Shown here: positions 36,512 to 46,110 of the stretch, in pieces
Numbering within the stretch: the stretch's first letter is position 1
How the letters are laid out: each line of letters opens with the position of its first letter
NCBI RefSeq assembly: GCF_048128805.1
Contig: NC_136012.1
Location: 1,434,543-1,498,542, forward strand
Origin: Centroberyx gerrardi
Lineage: Eukaryota > Chordata > Actinopteri > Beryciformes > Berycidae
Reading direction: 5' to 3'
DNA length: 64,000 bases
Notes under the pieces: model-generated
What the model saw: the letters and a program-made list of their open reading frames with translations, nothing else
The model's database searches: none
What the model was told of the DNA's origin: nothing
Translations under genes and position numbers: made by a program

Positions 36512-39500
36512 GTCTGTCTGTCTATCTCTCAGGTTGCGTTCATACCCCTCCTCTTCCCATCTGTCCCGGGAGACGATTCGCTCGCTGGTCTTCTACGCCT
36601 TAAGAGTGTGGGCGGAGCCAACTCCCCTGGAGTTCCATGAGGTTGGTCTATCTGTCTGATGCTGCATTCATGTCATATGGTAAAGATGATAGATATGAGT
36701 TTCCTACTAGAAAATGCTGTTCACCTCAGCTTTCAAGATGGTAAATGCTCCTTGGGAACTCAAGGTTTGGCAGTGGACCCTGATTTTTTTACGATTTCCT
36801 GAATTCTGACTGCTGGATTTTTGTTTTGTAGTTGACATTACAATGTTTAGTTTGCTATAAGACATAAACTCAAATGTATCATTTCTAAGTTCATGTGTGA
36901 AAAAGCTGATCAGGAGCAACCAAAATCTACAGAAAAGTACAATCATGGTGTCAAACACTTCAAACACTTCCAAGTTTCTTAACTTTTAACTATCAAGTAA
37001 TTTGGACAGTTATTCCCGTATGACATGAATGTGGCATTACTCTCTCAGTTTGTCTGTCTCTGTCTTAACTCACTCATTTACTTTTCTGTTGGCCTCCGTC
37101 TCCAGGTGGGTGGTCCGGAGGCAGCTGACCTGCAGGTAGATTTCCTCAACGGTTACCACGGCGATGGCTATCCCTTCGATGGGGCGGGCGGTGCGGTGGG
37201 CCACGCCTTCTTCCCATCAGACCCCGCCCGGGCCGGGGGAGTTCACCTGGACGCAGAGGAGGAGTGGGCCTTCAGACAACCAGGTGGAACTTTATTAAGA
37301 ACTGCTATACATTTCTTCTTCTATATTCAAGTTGAGTCAGTCCATCTGTGAGGACGACTAAAGCTTGAAAGCTGGAGTCTACCAGACAAAGCCAGAAAGC
37401 AGATCATGTACTGAACAGGATACATCGACTAGTATAAAACATGAGTGGTTCACACGAGGAGGAGAGTAACAGTACTGACGCTGAACAGTGGAAAAGCTGT
37501 GCTACTCAGGCTTCAAATCAGGAAACAGTACATTTTTCGCACTTGGTAGAGAGACGCTGCTGCCTTTCTTCAGACTTTTAACAGTCACATTTGATAGCCA
37601 CTTAGGCCTGATTATTTTACATAATTAATTTAACAGCTTTATTCATGTGGCAATAACATCAGGCAATAAAATGAACAACTTATGTGGGTCCAGTCAAAAA
37701 ACATAATTCATGCTTATGGTGCTACAACCTACAAACATATATATACATATTATTGTTGCTGAATATTATTGCACAGTATTTGAGTAAGCTATCAATGAAT
37801 GACCATTCTGCCACTGTAATAGTGACGGGTAAGCATGTATGCCCTGGACCACTGAATGTACTGCATGAGTCAGAAGGCTTGAGCAATATCCTGATTTAAT
37901 ATAACTTACATTTTTATTATCATTGAAATGATCATACACTGGGATCTGGGATAAAATGAAAGACATTTTTTTTTCTTTTCTTTTTTTTTTTTAAATGAGC
38001 AAAAGCTGCATGTCAATTTGATGCTCAGAGCCTTTACTCAGCTGGTCTGTCAATTGCTGCCGACAGGTTTCCCACACTGACTATGCTACGGTGGTGTAAT
38101 GTAAAGCAACATTTATCTATGCTATGACATTTAAAATTTGTTTTGTTTGAGACTCACAGCAATCTCATTGCAGACCAGCTGCATTTTCACCTGCTCATTT
38201 TTGTCACATTTTTCCAATTTACTCCTGTATTACAAAATTGTATTTTCAAGTTTACAAAGGTGATACGCTTAGTATCATAATTTAAAATTTCATGACTTCT
38301 ACAAAAGTTTCATATTATACAATTTTCCATAACTTTTCCAGGATTTTCATTAACCGTGGGAAGCCTGTGCTGAGTACTCCATGTATTCTTATCTTTATCT
38401 TTTTGGAGCTGTGAATGTGATGAGTAGGCACATCCTGTTAGCTAAGTTGTAGGGATGGAACGATATATCGAAATTCAATATATATCGCAATGCAAAATAA
38501 AAAGTGACAATACGTATTGCAGGGCAGAGAAATTAATCGTGATATTAGCACCATGTTATTCTACTGTAGTAATCACAAATGAGATGGCTTGACCATCAAA
38601 ATTTCACAAGCTCTCTATCCAAACTATATTATTTGCACTTTGTAATGAGATTTTTGAATTGTTGTTTACATTGTAGCAAGCCAGTGCTAGAAACACTTGT
38701 GGCTCAGAAATATACATAATTCTGCACAGTCATACTTTGTTATCATTGAACTTTTATTTATGACATTGTATCGTGGTTGTATCGAATCGTGAAGCCTATA
38801 TCCTGTATTGAATCGTATCATGAGATAAGCATATCGTCCCATCCCTACTAAGTTGTCTTCTAGCTATCAGGATGCGCCTCCTCATTACACTCACCACTTC
38901 CAAAAGGTGAAAGATAAGAATCAATTGATCTAGGACTATTTGGGATTTTCACCACCCAGCTAACTCTCTCTCCTCACTCTCCTCCACCCCAACCCCAGCC
39001 TCTGAGGGCACTGACCTGTTCACGGTGCTGGTCCATGAGTTTGGCCACGCCCTGGGGCTGGCCCACTCCTCAGGCCGCCACTCAGTGATGAGGCCATACT
39101 ACCAGGGCCCCGCCGGGGACCCCCTCCACTACCGCCTGGGACCCCAAGACCTGGAGCACATCACCCAGCTCTACGGTAGGGCCATCTGTGTTATGACATT
39201 GACTTAAAAATAACAATAATTTTACTCAATATTGTGAGATAAGTTATGATACATGTGGATTGGAATAAGGGTGTTGTAAAAGTTTATCAGTATGTGTCCA
39301 AAAAAATATTTGTATCAAAGTGTTTATACATATTGTGTGTGTGTAGGAAAGAGAAACCAGCTGCTGGCCACCGACGCTCCTCGTTTCGCCCCAGAGCCTC
39401 AGTTGCGCCACAGAGGCCACGACCACCACCACAGATATGGGTACGACTGGCAAGTTAGGATGAAACTTTACTGAGTTGTTGCAGGAGCAAATACAGCAAA

Positions 39501-42500
39501 GTAAATGAAAACTACCTTAATGCTAGTTTCAAGTTTGTCACCTGTTTTGTCTGTGAAGCTGACCAATATAGACAGCTTAAAGTGTCAAAACCAGGTATAT
39601 CAATTGTACATTTAAAAAGGCCTAGAAATGATTTTAAGGTGCTTTCAGGCTGGGTCCACTTGGCTAGTTTGTTTCGAAACAGCGAACGCTTACCTCCTTG
39701 TCTCGGTTTCTTTTTATCAAGTGTGAAATCGCAACCTGGTCCGAAACAAACAAGGCAAAACAAACCAAACTAAAAAACTGATTATAACCGAGATGCATTT
39801 TGTTTCACATCAGTGTGAAAGCAATCGCGCTGAGATCAGCGCCAGATAAATACCAGAAATGTAAACACAGCATATTTTGTTGTCTGTTACCATAGTTACT
39901 CCCTTTGCCTGTCATGTCATAAATGAAAGTGAAATGAAGAAGGATATTGCTTGACAGCTGTCAGTGTGAAAGCAAACGTGACAGCAATACAAACGGGACG
40001 GGGTTTGTTTTGTACCCATGTTTTCGGAACAGAAACTGAATCAAAGCTTACATTACTGTCCCTGTCTGTCTTTACCCCACAGCCCCTCCATAGATCGCTG
40101 TAACACCAGTTTTGATGCCGTGGCCAAGATCAGAGGAGAGACTTTCTTCTTCAAAGGTCAGAATATAAACTAAACTGGCTAATTTGGCAGGTCTTCATCA
40201 ACTAGCAAATTGGGAATTTCATAAAATGATTAACTTGTTTAGGACTCAAAAATCAGGACCAACGAGATTCTTTGTAAGAAATCCAACTGTGTTAATCAAC
40301 TGTTTTTATTTTTGATGCATATGGTTTGATCACTCTTTGGTTTTCACAGTTGCTCATTGTCATATTGTTTTGTGTTATGTGTCATGCTCAAATATAATCT
40401 TTGAGGGCATAGGGGAACTGCCATGTCAGTTTGTTAAGTCAGGTATTACTTTAAACTGGACAGTTCTTTTTACAGCCAGCCAGTTGGTTACAACTAGTGC
40501 TAAGCTGAGAAGATAAAGGTGCTACATGTATCATTTTTAAACATCAATATATCATTGTCAAATTAACAGTGCTACCTTGGTGTAATTACCATAAACAAAT
40601 GAGACCATGGTGGAGACAATTGGTAGCCTCTGTCTCGCACCAGTGGTATTATTAAACCCATACAATGACCACAGGAAATGACTTTATATGAAAGAATAAT
40701 ACCCAGTGGATTATGGCCATACATGCGCCTCTGCCAGCGCCTCTGGTCACAAAATTACCAAAAATCTGTTGGTCACACCCAATTAATTACTTTCCACTGG
40801 TGGGGTTTAGGGCTTTTCCTGGTTTAATCTGCATATTTTGCATCCACCTCAGGTTTGTCTTTCTTCCTCCTTTTGAGGCATTTTCTTTGTGAAATACTTT
40901 TGAATGCTCATCTGAGGGAACAAACATTCAATGCACAGGAGAAAATAAATTTTCCACTTGATGAATGATTGCGTGACCTGTTGAATATATAGACTCCGGT
41001 AACAGCTGGGGCAACTGTCACAAACCATAACATCCCAAGTTCAATATTGGAGGATAAAAAGTTAACAATTAGTTAGGGCGTCCTGGTGGTACCTTGTAGC
41101 CACGACGTCCTGGGTCGAGTCTGGCCCAGGAACTTTGTCGCATGTCATTCTCCTCTCTCTCTTTCCTGATCTTTCCAGTCTATTTCTACTGTAAAAACTA
41201 TCATAATAAAGGCAAAAGCCTAGAAAAATAATCTTAACCCCCCCCCCTTATAGTTTCCTACGCGTCCTTATAGTCTGAGATGGACTATGTGCTTGATGTA
41301 CATAACGTGATGCATCCCTTGGTGCAGCGCGAGATCGATTTAGACCAATTTTGATACATTGACTAACTTTTTTTTTTTGGCAGCCGTGCTGATATTGTGG
41401 CAATGAAATGAAAATGTTAGCATGGAGCCTACTATCACTCAACATATTGTGCAAAAACTGTTAGCACATGGAGTCTACTGTCACACAGCATAGTATATGC
41501 TAAAGTGTTAGCATGGAGCCTGCTATCACTCAACATAGATCCTGCTATCACTCAACATAGTGTATGCTAAATTGTTAGCATGAGCCTGCTGTGACTCAAC
41601 ATAGTGCTACAAAGAATACTGTTAGCATGGAGCACCAAAGCCAATGATCTCCCAGGAACCAATTGATGATTTTATGTTCTCATCACTTAACAGGGAAGTT
41701 GACCAATAAGAAAATCTGTCTGGTATGAAGAAATTACTTAAGAGCCACCCTTTCTGTCAAGCATTCTCTTAAATCTGATGCTGTGTGTTGTGCTGTGTCT
41801 TATGTTGGCTTTAAAATGAAAAACACTTTGTGATTCTAAATCTATAAATTTGCTGTACAAGTAAAGCCCTCCTTCCTCGCTCACCCATCTGTTCATTCTT
41901 CTTCCATTCTCTCTCTTCCCTTGCACCTCCCTCCAGGTCTGACTATGTGGCGAGTCAGTGGGGGAGGTTTAGTGTCGGGTCGGGGCGCTTCGGTCAGGAG
42001 ACTGTGGGTCGGTCTTCCTCCTGACCTGCCTCGTTTTCAGGCTGTGCTGGAAAGACAGTCGGACCACGCCATCATCTTCATCAGCAGTACGTTGGCACTT
42101 CTTCCTCCAGATGGTCCCTGTTTAGTGATATAATGCTGATTATATAGATTTGAAATTGTTGGTGTGATGTTACTTTGTGTTGACACTGTATTCCAAATGG
42201 GCATTTGGAAGGTTTCTTGTCCAGAGAGACTTAATCAACAAATGAATGAATGAATCAATCAATCAATCAATTAGACAGTCAGTCAGTCACTCAGACAGTC
42301 AGTCAGACAGTCAGACAGTCAGGTCAAAAGTATGTGCTTTTATGCTTTTTTTTATTATGCTTTACATATAAACAATGAAAGAAGAACACATACTAAAGTA
42401 GCCTAGTGCAAACCTGCCATAAAAATATATATATCACATAGAGAAAATATACATATACACATGTCACATAGAGAAAAAATACATATACATACATTGCATA

Positions 42501-45500
42501 GAGAAAATATACATAGCCCCATATCACATAGAGCAAATATACATAAACACATTGCATAGAAAAATATACATATACACACATCCTATAGAGAAAATATGCA
42601 TATACACACATCACATAGATAAAATATACATATACACAGATTACATAGGGTTGGGCGATACCAGTTTTTTTATATCATGATATAAACTCCATATTTACTT
42701 TTATCAATATAGATGCCTAATTCCTCCTATATCATCTCCTGCCATTAGGTGGCGACACCTGACTGTGGTAATATGGTCAGAAACCTGCTGGGTTCTAATA
42801 TAGCCATGTGCCTGAGCATATACTACCATGCCCCACTCTCATATCTTGTGTAGTAGGTGCAATCTATCAATTACTGGATGACAGGCACAATGAGTTCAAA
42901 TGAACACAATGAACTCAATGATTCAAAGAGTTTTATTTTGAATGTTCTTCAAAGCAATATATTGGTCTAATGTCAGGCTATGCTTCATAAAATTCATCAA
43001 GTCCAACACTTAATTATTAGCCTAAGCTACACACTGTTATTGTGGCAATGAAGGATCATTCACAATGTAAATGCTTAAAAACTTCCATTAAAATTGTTTT
43101 AGTACGTCAAGTCAGCCAAAACTAGCTTGGATGAAACAAGATCAGTCAAAACATGCCCAAAAATAACTGGGCTCCGGGCGACTAGGCCAAACCAAAACTG
43201 ATTAAACTGAGACTTTTTCCACTGTGCTGAATACCTACTAAGAGGTAGTGCCTGTTGAACATATATATAAGTACATAAGTGCATAAGTATTTTGCTATAT
43301 CCAAGACTTAATAAATAGTAATAAATAATAAGAATATGATACCTTGAACATTTTCTAATATCCCGTTATGCGATAATATAGGGATACATATCATATAACA
43401 TACAGATCACATAGAGAAAATGTATTACATAGATAACCCCCCCCCCCCCCCGACTCCCAGAACACACACACACACACACACACATACACAGAGATGAGGT
43501 GTAGTCAAAGGCTTTAGAGAAGACAAAAGTTGTAAGCCTGCTTTTTAAAGAGGTTAGAGTGGTGGCAAACCTCAGGTCCTCTTACAGGCTATTCCAACAA
43601 CTAGGAGCCTAACACCATCCAGTTCCTATCATACAAGCAAACAGCATAACAGCAGGAAACATTAACGGCAACCACAGGGAGTCGAGTTCATCTGGTCGCC
43701 TTAACTTAAACTTCTTGTATTTTGTTCGCAGAGGGAGAGGCAGATGAGGAGTAACTGATTTTTTACGTTGCACATACAGTATCTGGGTCCTGTTCATTAA
43801 AAAGATTATACGATTATGTGCTATATAAATTGGTCTTGAGAAAGAGTCACAAAGGATTTACTGCGGATTTTGGAAACAATTTATGTTTTTAACTTTACAG
43901 CAAAACAGTATCTCATCAAGTCATTGTAAGAACTGTAGTTACTATCGTTTTAGCTAAACTTATAGTGAAACCTGCTAAGTGCTGTGATCTACAATTAATA
44001 AAGCTACTACTTCCTAGTTACCGTTTGGGCAAGTTGCTAGTAAGATAACTTGCAACCAGATAACCTAGTTCTATGCAATCAAACAGAGACACAAGAAAAG
44101 AGTGCAAAATAAAGTTAATGCGTATACTGAGAGTTCCGAAACTGTTCACGTTTTGTACCTCAGCGACACAGGTCAAGACATTTTCCAAAGCAATATCAAC
44201 GGGCGTTCACCTGCTCGCAGTACGTTAGGAACCAGTGTAACAGCTAAACGCAGCTTCACCAGCTTTTCATGAATGTTGGGTGAATCAACAAACTGACCCC
44301 ACTCACCAATCCAGCTCCTGTCTTGCTGTAGGTTCCCAGTTTTGGCTGTTCAGGGACCTCTCCCTCCAGGAAGGCTACCCTCGACCCCTCTCTGACCTCA
44401 GGATGGGGATGAGCTTGGTGGGAGCAGGTGATGAGGAGGCGGCAGGGAGGTGGGGCCTGGTCTGGGACCCAGAGGAGGGCCCTGTATTGGGGGAGATGGG
44501 AGAGGTGGAGGAGGCGCAGCAGGGCGACACCTGGACTCACCTCCTCAGAGAAGGAGTCAACGGCATCACCACGGACGAGGATGGTGAGGAAGCGCGTGTG
44601 TACTCTGTGTGGACTTGTGTTGTGGTTTGGGTGTGCGTGTGTGTTCTTTTACTTCTATTTTCTATTTTCCTTATGGGGACTTGAAATGTCCTTACAAAAA
44701 TAGACAGATGAGAACAATCCTGCAAAGTGAGGACATTTTGCCGGTTCTACAAGGGGCTAGTTTATGATTAGGACTTGAGTTTGGGGTTAAAATTAAAGTT
44801 AGGATTAGGTTTAGGTTAGGGTATGGATTACGGTTAGTTTAGGTTTAGGACTTGGGTTTAAAGTTGGTTTAGGTTTAGGACTTGTGTTTAGGGTTAAGAT
44901 TAGAATTAGGATTAGTTAGGGTTAGGTACCATAGATTAAGGTAAAGGAATAAACGTAGTCAATGAATGTTTCTCATAAGTACATTTTTACAAACATTTGT
45001 GTGTGTGTGTGTGTTAGAGAGAAAGAGAGAGAGAGAGAGAGACTATGAGTGAGAATGGGAACAATTGAGCAATTAGTAAACCCTGGCCCTTCCTCCCGCC
45101 TCTCTAGGCTCCGTCTATCTCTTCAAAGGAGACTCCTATTGGAAGTTCCTCTTTCCAGGCTCGTCCCCGGAGGATGGCTACCCTCGATCCTCGACCACCG
45201 ATTGGCTGGACTGCCCCGTCTCCTCCTCATCCTCACCTGTCGTGGACGACCTCTCCCTGTCTCTCTCTCCACCCACAGGAAGACAGGAGCTCCGAGAGAG
45301 ATGGAGGGGGGAAAGAGGGGAACCAAGAGGAACGAGGAAGGACCATGGGAAGGACAGAAATGGAAACAGAGACAGTCAGAATGACAGAGGACCGCACATC
45401 TGGCCACAGTGCACTTGCCACAATGGAGCACCAGGGGGCAGGACAAAATCCTTCATTGTCGCCTTGCTGCTGGGTACATGGACACTGATGAAGATTTTTA

Positions 45501-45505
45501 TGTAA
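31583..45505 (+). CDS. mmp25: Matrix metalloproteinase-25 (GPI-anchored MT6-MMP type), complete, 11 coding exons
   Basis: Zinc endopeptidase of the GPI-anchored membrane-type MMP pair (MMP17/MMP25). Exons: 31,583-31,714; 32,948-33,080; 35,186-35,339; 36,533-36,641; 37,106-37,283; 38,999-39,175; 39,347-39,440; 40,083-40,156; 41,937-42,086; 44,332-44,583; 45,108-45,505. All junctions keep frame and give 616 residues. Order: signal peptide about 1-20; propeptide with cysteine switch PRCSLPD (Cys101); furin site of six Arg (122-127); catalytic domain 128-295 with [11 protein letters not shown] (248-258) and Met266; His-rich hinge about 296-330; hemopexin domain bounded by Cys332 and Cys520; hydrophilic stalk; hydrophobic C-terminus. 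[24 protein letters not shown] and DWLDCP favour MMP25 over MMP17. The a or b duplicate cannot be decided. Confidence 0.94.
32150..32700 (+). repeat. Degenerate GACTTGAGACTTGACTTG satellite-like array in mmp25 intron 1
   Basis: Many imperfect copies of ACTTGAGACTTGACTTGGG run through the stretch, with a less repetitive centre (about 32,350-32,560). A few similar bases occur near 1,865-1,905. Confidence 0.75.
32948..33080 (+). CDS. mmp25: mmp25 exon 2: propeptide peptidoglycan-binding-like domain
   Basis: [20 protein letters not shown] and [15 protein letters not shown] are the helical propeptide signatures of membrane-type MMPs. It ends in phase 1 and joins exon 3 through an Asp codon. Confidence 0.92.
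33198..33260 (+). repeat. hAT terminus (CAGTGTTGGGC) in mmp25 intron 2
   Basis: CAGTGTTGGGCTTATTACTC followed by AACAGTAACACATTACTC is the well-known left end of a fish hAT family. The matching right end (CCCAACAATG) is at about 36,275-36,287, but mmp25 exon 3 lies between, so these are two separate partial copies. Confidence 0.55.
33420..33600 (+). repeat. Dispersed repeat shared by mmp25 introns 2 and 8
   Basis: Aligns over about 170 bases with 40,510-40,660: shared blocks GTGCTACA, CATATCATT, ACCTTGGT, ACAAATGAGA, CATGGTGGAGACxATTGGT and CACCAGT. Class unknown. Confidence 0.65.
33664..34472. mobile_element. 809 bp hAT-like miniature element in mmp25 intron 2
   Basis: The termini TAGGGATGCCTCGATCGATC and ATCGGGGCATCCCTA are inverted repeats rich in GATCGGC words. 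The flanking octamers TTATGATT and TTATTATT differ at one base, consistent with an 8 bp hAT target duplication. The interior is non-coding. Confidence 0.8.
35186..35339 (+). CDS. mmp25: mmp25 exon 3: cysteine switch and furin site
   Basis: PRCSLPD places Cys101 to block the zinc in the zymogen. [10 protein letters not shown] is a strong proprotein-convertase site, as in all membrane-type MMPs, predicting activation in the secretory pathway. The mature enzyme would start at Ala128. The donor is GTTGGC, which is weak; the alternative of ending one base later would leave no GT. Confidence 0.9.
35925..36287 (+). mobile_element. hAT fragment with BED finger remnant in mmp25 intron 3
   Basis: A frame from 35,925 reads [20 protein letters not shown] then CKLCVAAKR, a hAT-type BED finger start, and then decays. 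The 3' part (ATGTGATTACTTTTT.., ATGCCCAACAATG) is a hAT right terminus. This is a short internally deleted derivative. Confidence 0.65.
36440..36532. repeat. mmp25: (CT)n/(CTGT)n pyrimidine tract at the mmp25 exon 4 acceptor
   Basis: About 90 bases of CTCT and CTGT repeats run directly into the acceptor CAG at 36,530-36,532. The microsatellite therefore acts as the polypyrimidine tract of this splice site. Confidence 0.85.
36533..37283 (+). CDS. mmp25: mmp25 exons 4-5: N-terminal half of catalytic domain
   Basis: Exon 4 (36,533-36,641) encodes [16 protein letters not shown] and PLEFHE. Exon 5 (37,106-37,283) encodes [16 protein letters not shown], which holds the structural-zinc and calcium ligands of MMPs. 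The segment [19 protein letters not shown] region supplies further ligands. Phases match both neighbours. Confidence 0.93.
38450..38847. mobile_element. 398 bp hAT-like miniature element with exact target duplication in mmp25 intron 5
   Basis: The termini TAGGGATGGAACGATAT and ATCGTCCCATCCCTA are inverted repeats. CTAAGTTG occurs exactly at 38,442-38,449 and 38,848-38,855, an 8 bp target duplication. Non-coding. Confidence 0.92.
38999..39175 (+). CDS. mmp25: mmp25 exon 6: zinc-binding active site
   Basis: [20 protein letters not shown] then H: three zinc-binding His with catalytic Glu249, followed by SVMRPYYQG containing the Met-turn. All catalytic residues are intact, so the enzyme should be active. 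The FTVLVHE segment differs slightly from the FAVAVHE of mammals. Confidence 0.97.
39347..39440 (+). CDS. mmp25: mmp25 exon 7: histidine-rich hinge
   Basis: Thirty codons plus split ends encode the linker between catalytic and hemopexin domains, including [12 protein letters not shown]. The mammalian hinge is proline-rich instead. Boundaries are fixed by phase: G-K..-Y-G with acceptor GTGTAG and donor GTACGA. Confidence 0.88.
40083..42086 (+). CDS. mmp25: mmp25 exons 8-9: hemopexin repeats I-II
   Basis: Exon 8 (40,083-40,156) encodes [20 protein letters not shown] and exon 9 (41,937-42,086) encodes [11 protein letters not shown].., [20 protein letters not shown] and DHAIIFIS. These match hemopexin repeat I and the start of repeat II of membrane-type MMPs; Cys332 opens the domain disulfide. 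Confidence 0.92.
41075..41227 (+). mobile_element. tRNA-derived SINE in mmp25 intron 8
   Basis: Second copy of the SINE at 18,167, sharing AGGGCGTCCTGGTGG-type head, GGGTCGAGTCTGGCCC as B-box region and the tail AATAAAGGCAAAAGCC. Confidence 0.7.
41405..41640 (+). repeat. Minisatellite in mmp25 intron 8
   Basis: Four to five imperfect units of about 50-60 bp built on TGTTAGCATGGAGCCTxCTA and TCACTCAACATAGTGTATGC. One unit is internally duplicated (ATCCTGCTATCACTCAACAT). Confidence 0.85.
42420..42648 (+). repeat. About 30 bp minisatellite (CACATAGAGAAAATATACAT) in mmp25 intron 9
   Basis: About seven imperfect units. Two more partial units occur at 43,398-43,435, on the other side of a 750 bp stretch that begins TAGGGTTGGGCGATA, which suggests a transposon inserted into the array. 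Confidence 0.8.
42649..43397. mobile_element. Probable miniature element inserted in the minisatellite
   Basis: Starts TAGGGTTGGGCGATACCAG, a typical fish hAT-like terminus. The right end is less clear (GCGATAATATAGGGATA). It is bounded on both sides by minisatellite units. Confidence 0.5.
43438..44331. other. mmp25: Rest of mmp25 intron 9
   Basis: C-tract at 43,438-43,451, (CA)n at 43,464-43,484, then AT-rich sequence without recognised features up to the exon 10 acceptor. Confidence 0.6.
44332..44583 (+). CDS. mmp25: mmp25 exon 10: hemopexin repeat II end and divergent repeat III
   Basis: The exon starts [20 protein letters not shown], a normal repeat II. The rest ([20 protein letters not shown] and following) lacks the YFF.G..YWRYD pattern expected of repeat III and is strongly acidic. 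Frame and both splice sites are intact. Confidence 0.88.
44760..44960 (+). repeat. Degenerate TTAGGG-like simple repeat in mmp25 intron 10
   Basis: Many TTAGGTTTAGG and TTAGGGTTA words without strict period. Similar short CCCTAA runs occur at 36,308-36,325 and 49,325-49,342. Probably interstitial simple repeat rather than telomere. Confidence 0.7.
45108..45505 (+). CDS. mmp25: mmp25 exon 11: last hemopexin repeat, stalk and GPI signal
   Basis: [18 protein letters not shown] and DWLDCP close the hemopexin domain (Cys520). A hydrophilic stalk rich in Arg, Glu, Gly and Asn follows, then [10 protein letters not shown] and the hydrophobic tail [18 protein letters not shown] up to TAA. Small residues before a terminal hydrophobic segment fit a GPI attachment signal near 590-595. 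Two Cys near the attachment site match the paired Cys of human MMP25. Confidence 0.9.
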
Positions 45506-46110
45506 AAATCCAGCTGTATTATCAGTCTAAATCAGGAAGTGGGGCTACAACAGAGATGAGCGTCCCATCCCCACTAATTGAGATGCCGTAGATTCACCCC
45601 ATTTGCCCAAATTAAATTCTGGTGTTGGGTATGGGCACTGGTGGGAAATCTCCACACAGGATGTGAGCAGTCGAAACTAAGATTGAAATCCAGCAAGCAC
45701 TCCGAGGGGGAGCAGAATATTTGAAATGGAATGCACTTGCCCTTAAGCAGGCCTAATACTTGATAATAAGAAAAATTACACAGAACAACAGAGTAGTATT
45801 GCTGATTCTCTTAAAAGCAGGATCTGTTTTTGAATCTGTTCACCGTAGCTCATTCAGATGAATGGGAAGTAAAAATCTGAATGCTACAAACACGTCCCAG
45901 CTGCATCCGATCTTGGTGATTAGTTTATATTCTGGTTTTCATGGTGGTCAAGTGCCAAATAACCCCCATGTTGAAATTAAGTGGAATATTGCTTTAAGAT
46001 GGCAGTAGGGATTCCCCCAAGGGGAAGCACTGAGGGGAACGACGAGGACAGGTTAAAACCACTCATGAAATCTTCACCACCTCCACTCATCCACAGTAAT
46101 AAAATCGTAA
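45506..46110 (+). other. mmp25: mmp25 3' UTR region
   Basis: ATTAAA at 45,611-45,616 and AATAAA at 46,098-46,103 are candidate poly(A) signals. Between them, 45,825-46,000 is a single arm of the foldback family complete at 29,848-30,471. Confidence 0.45.
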
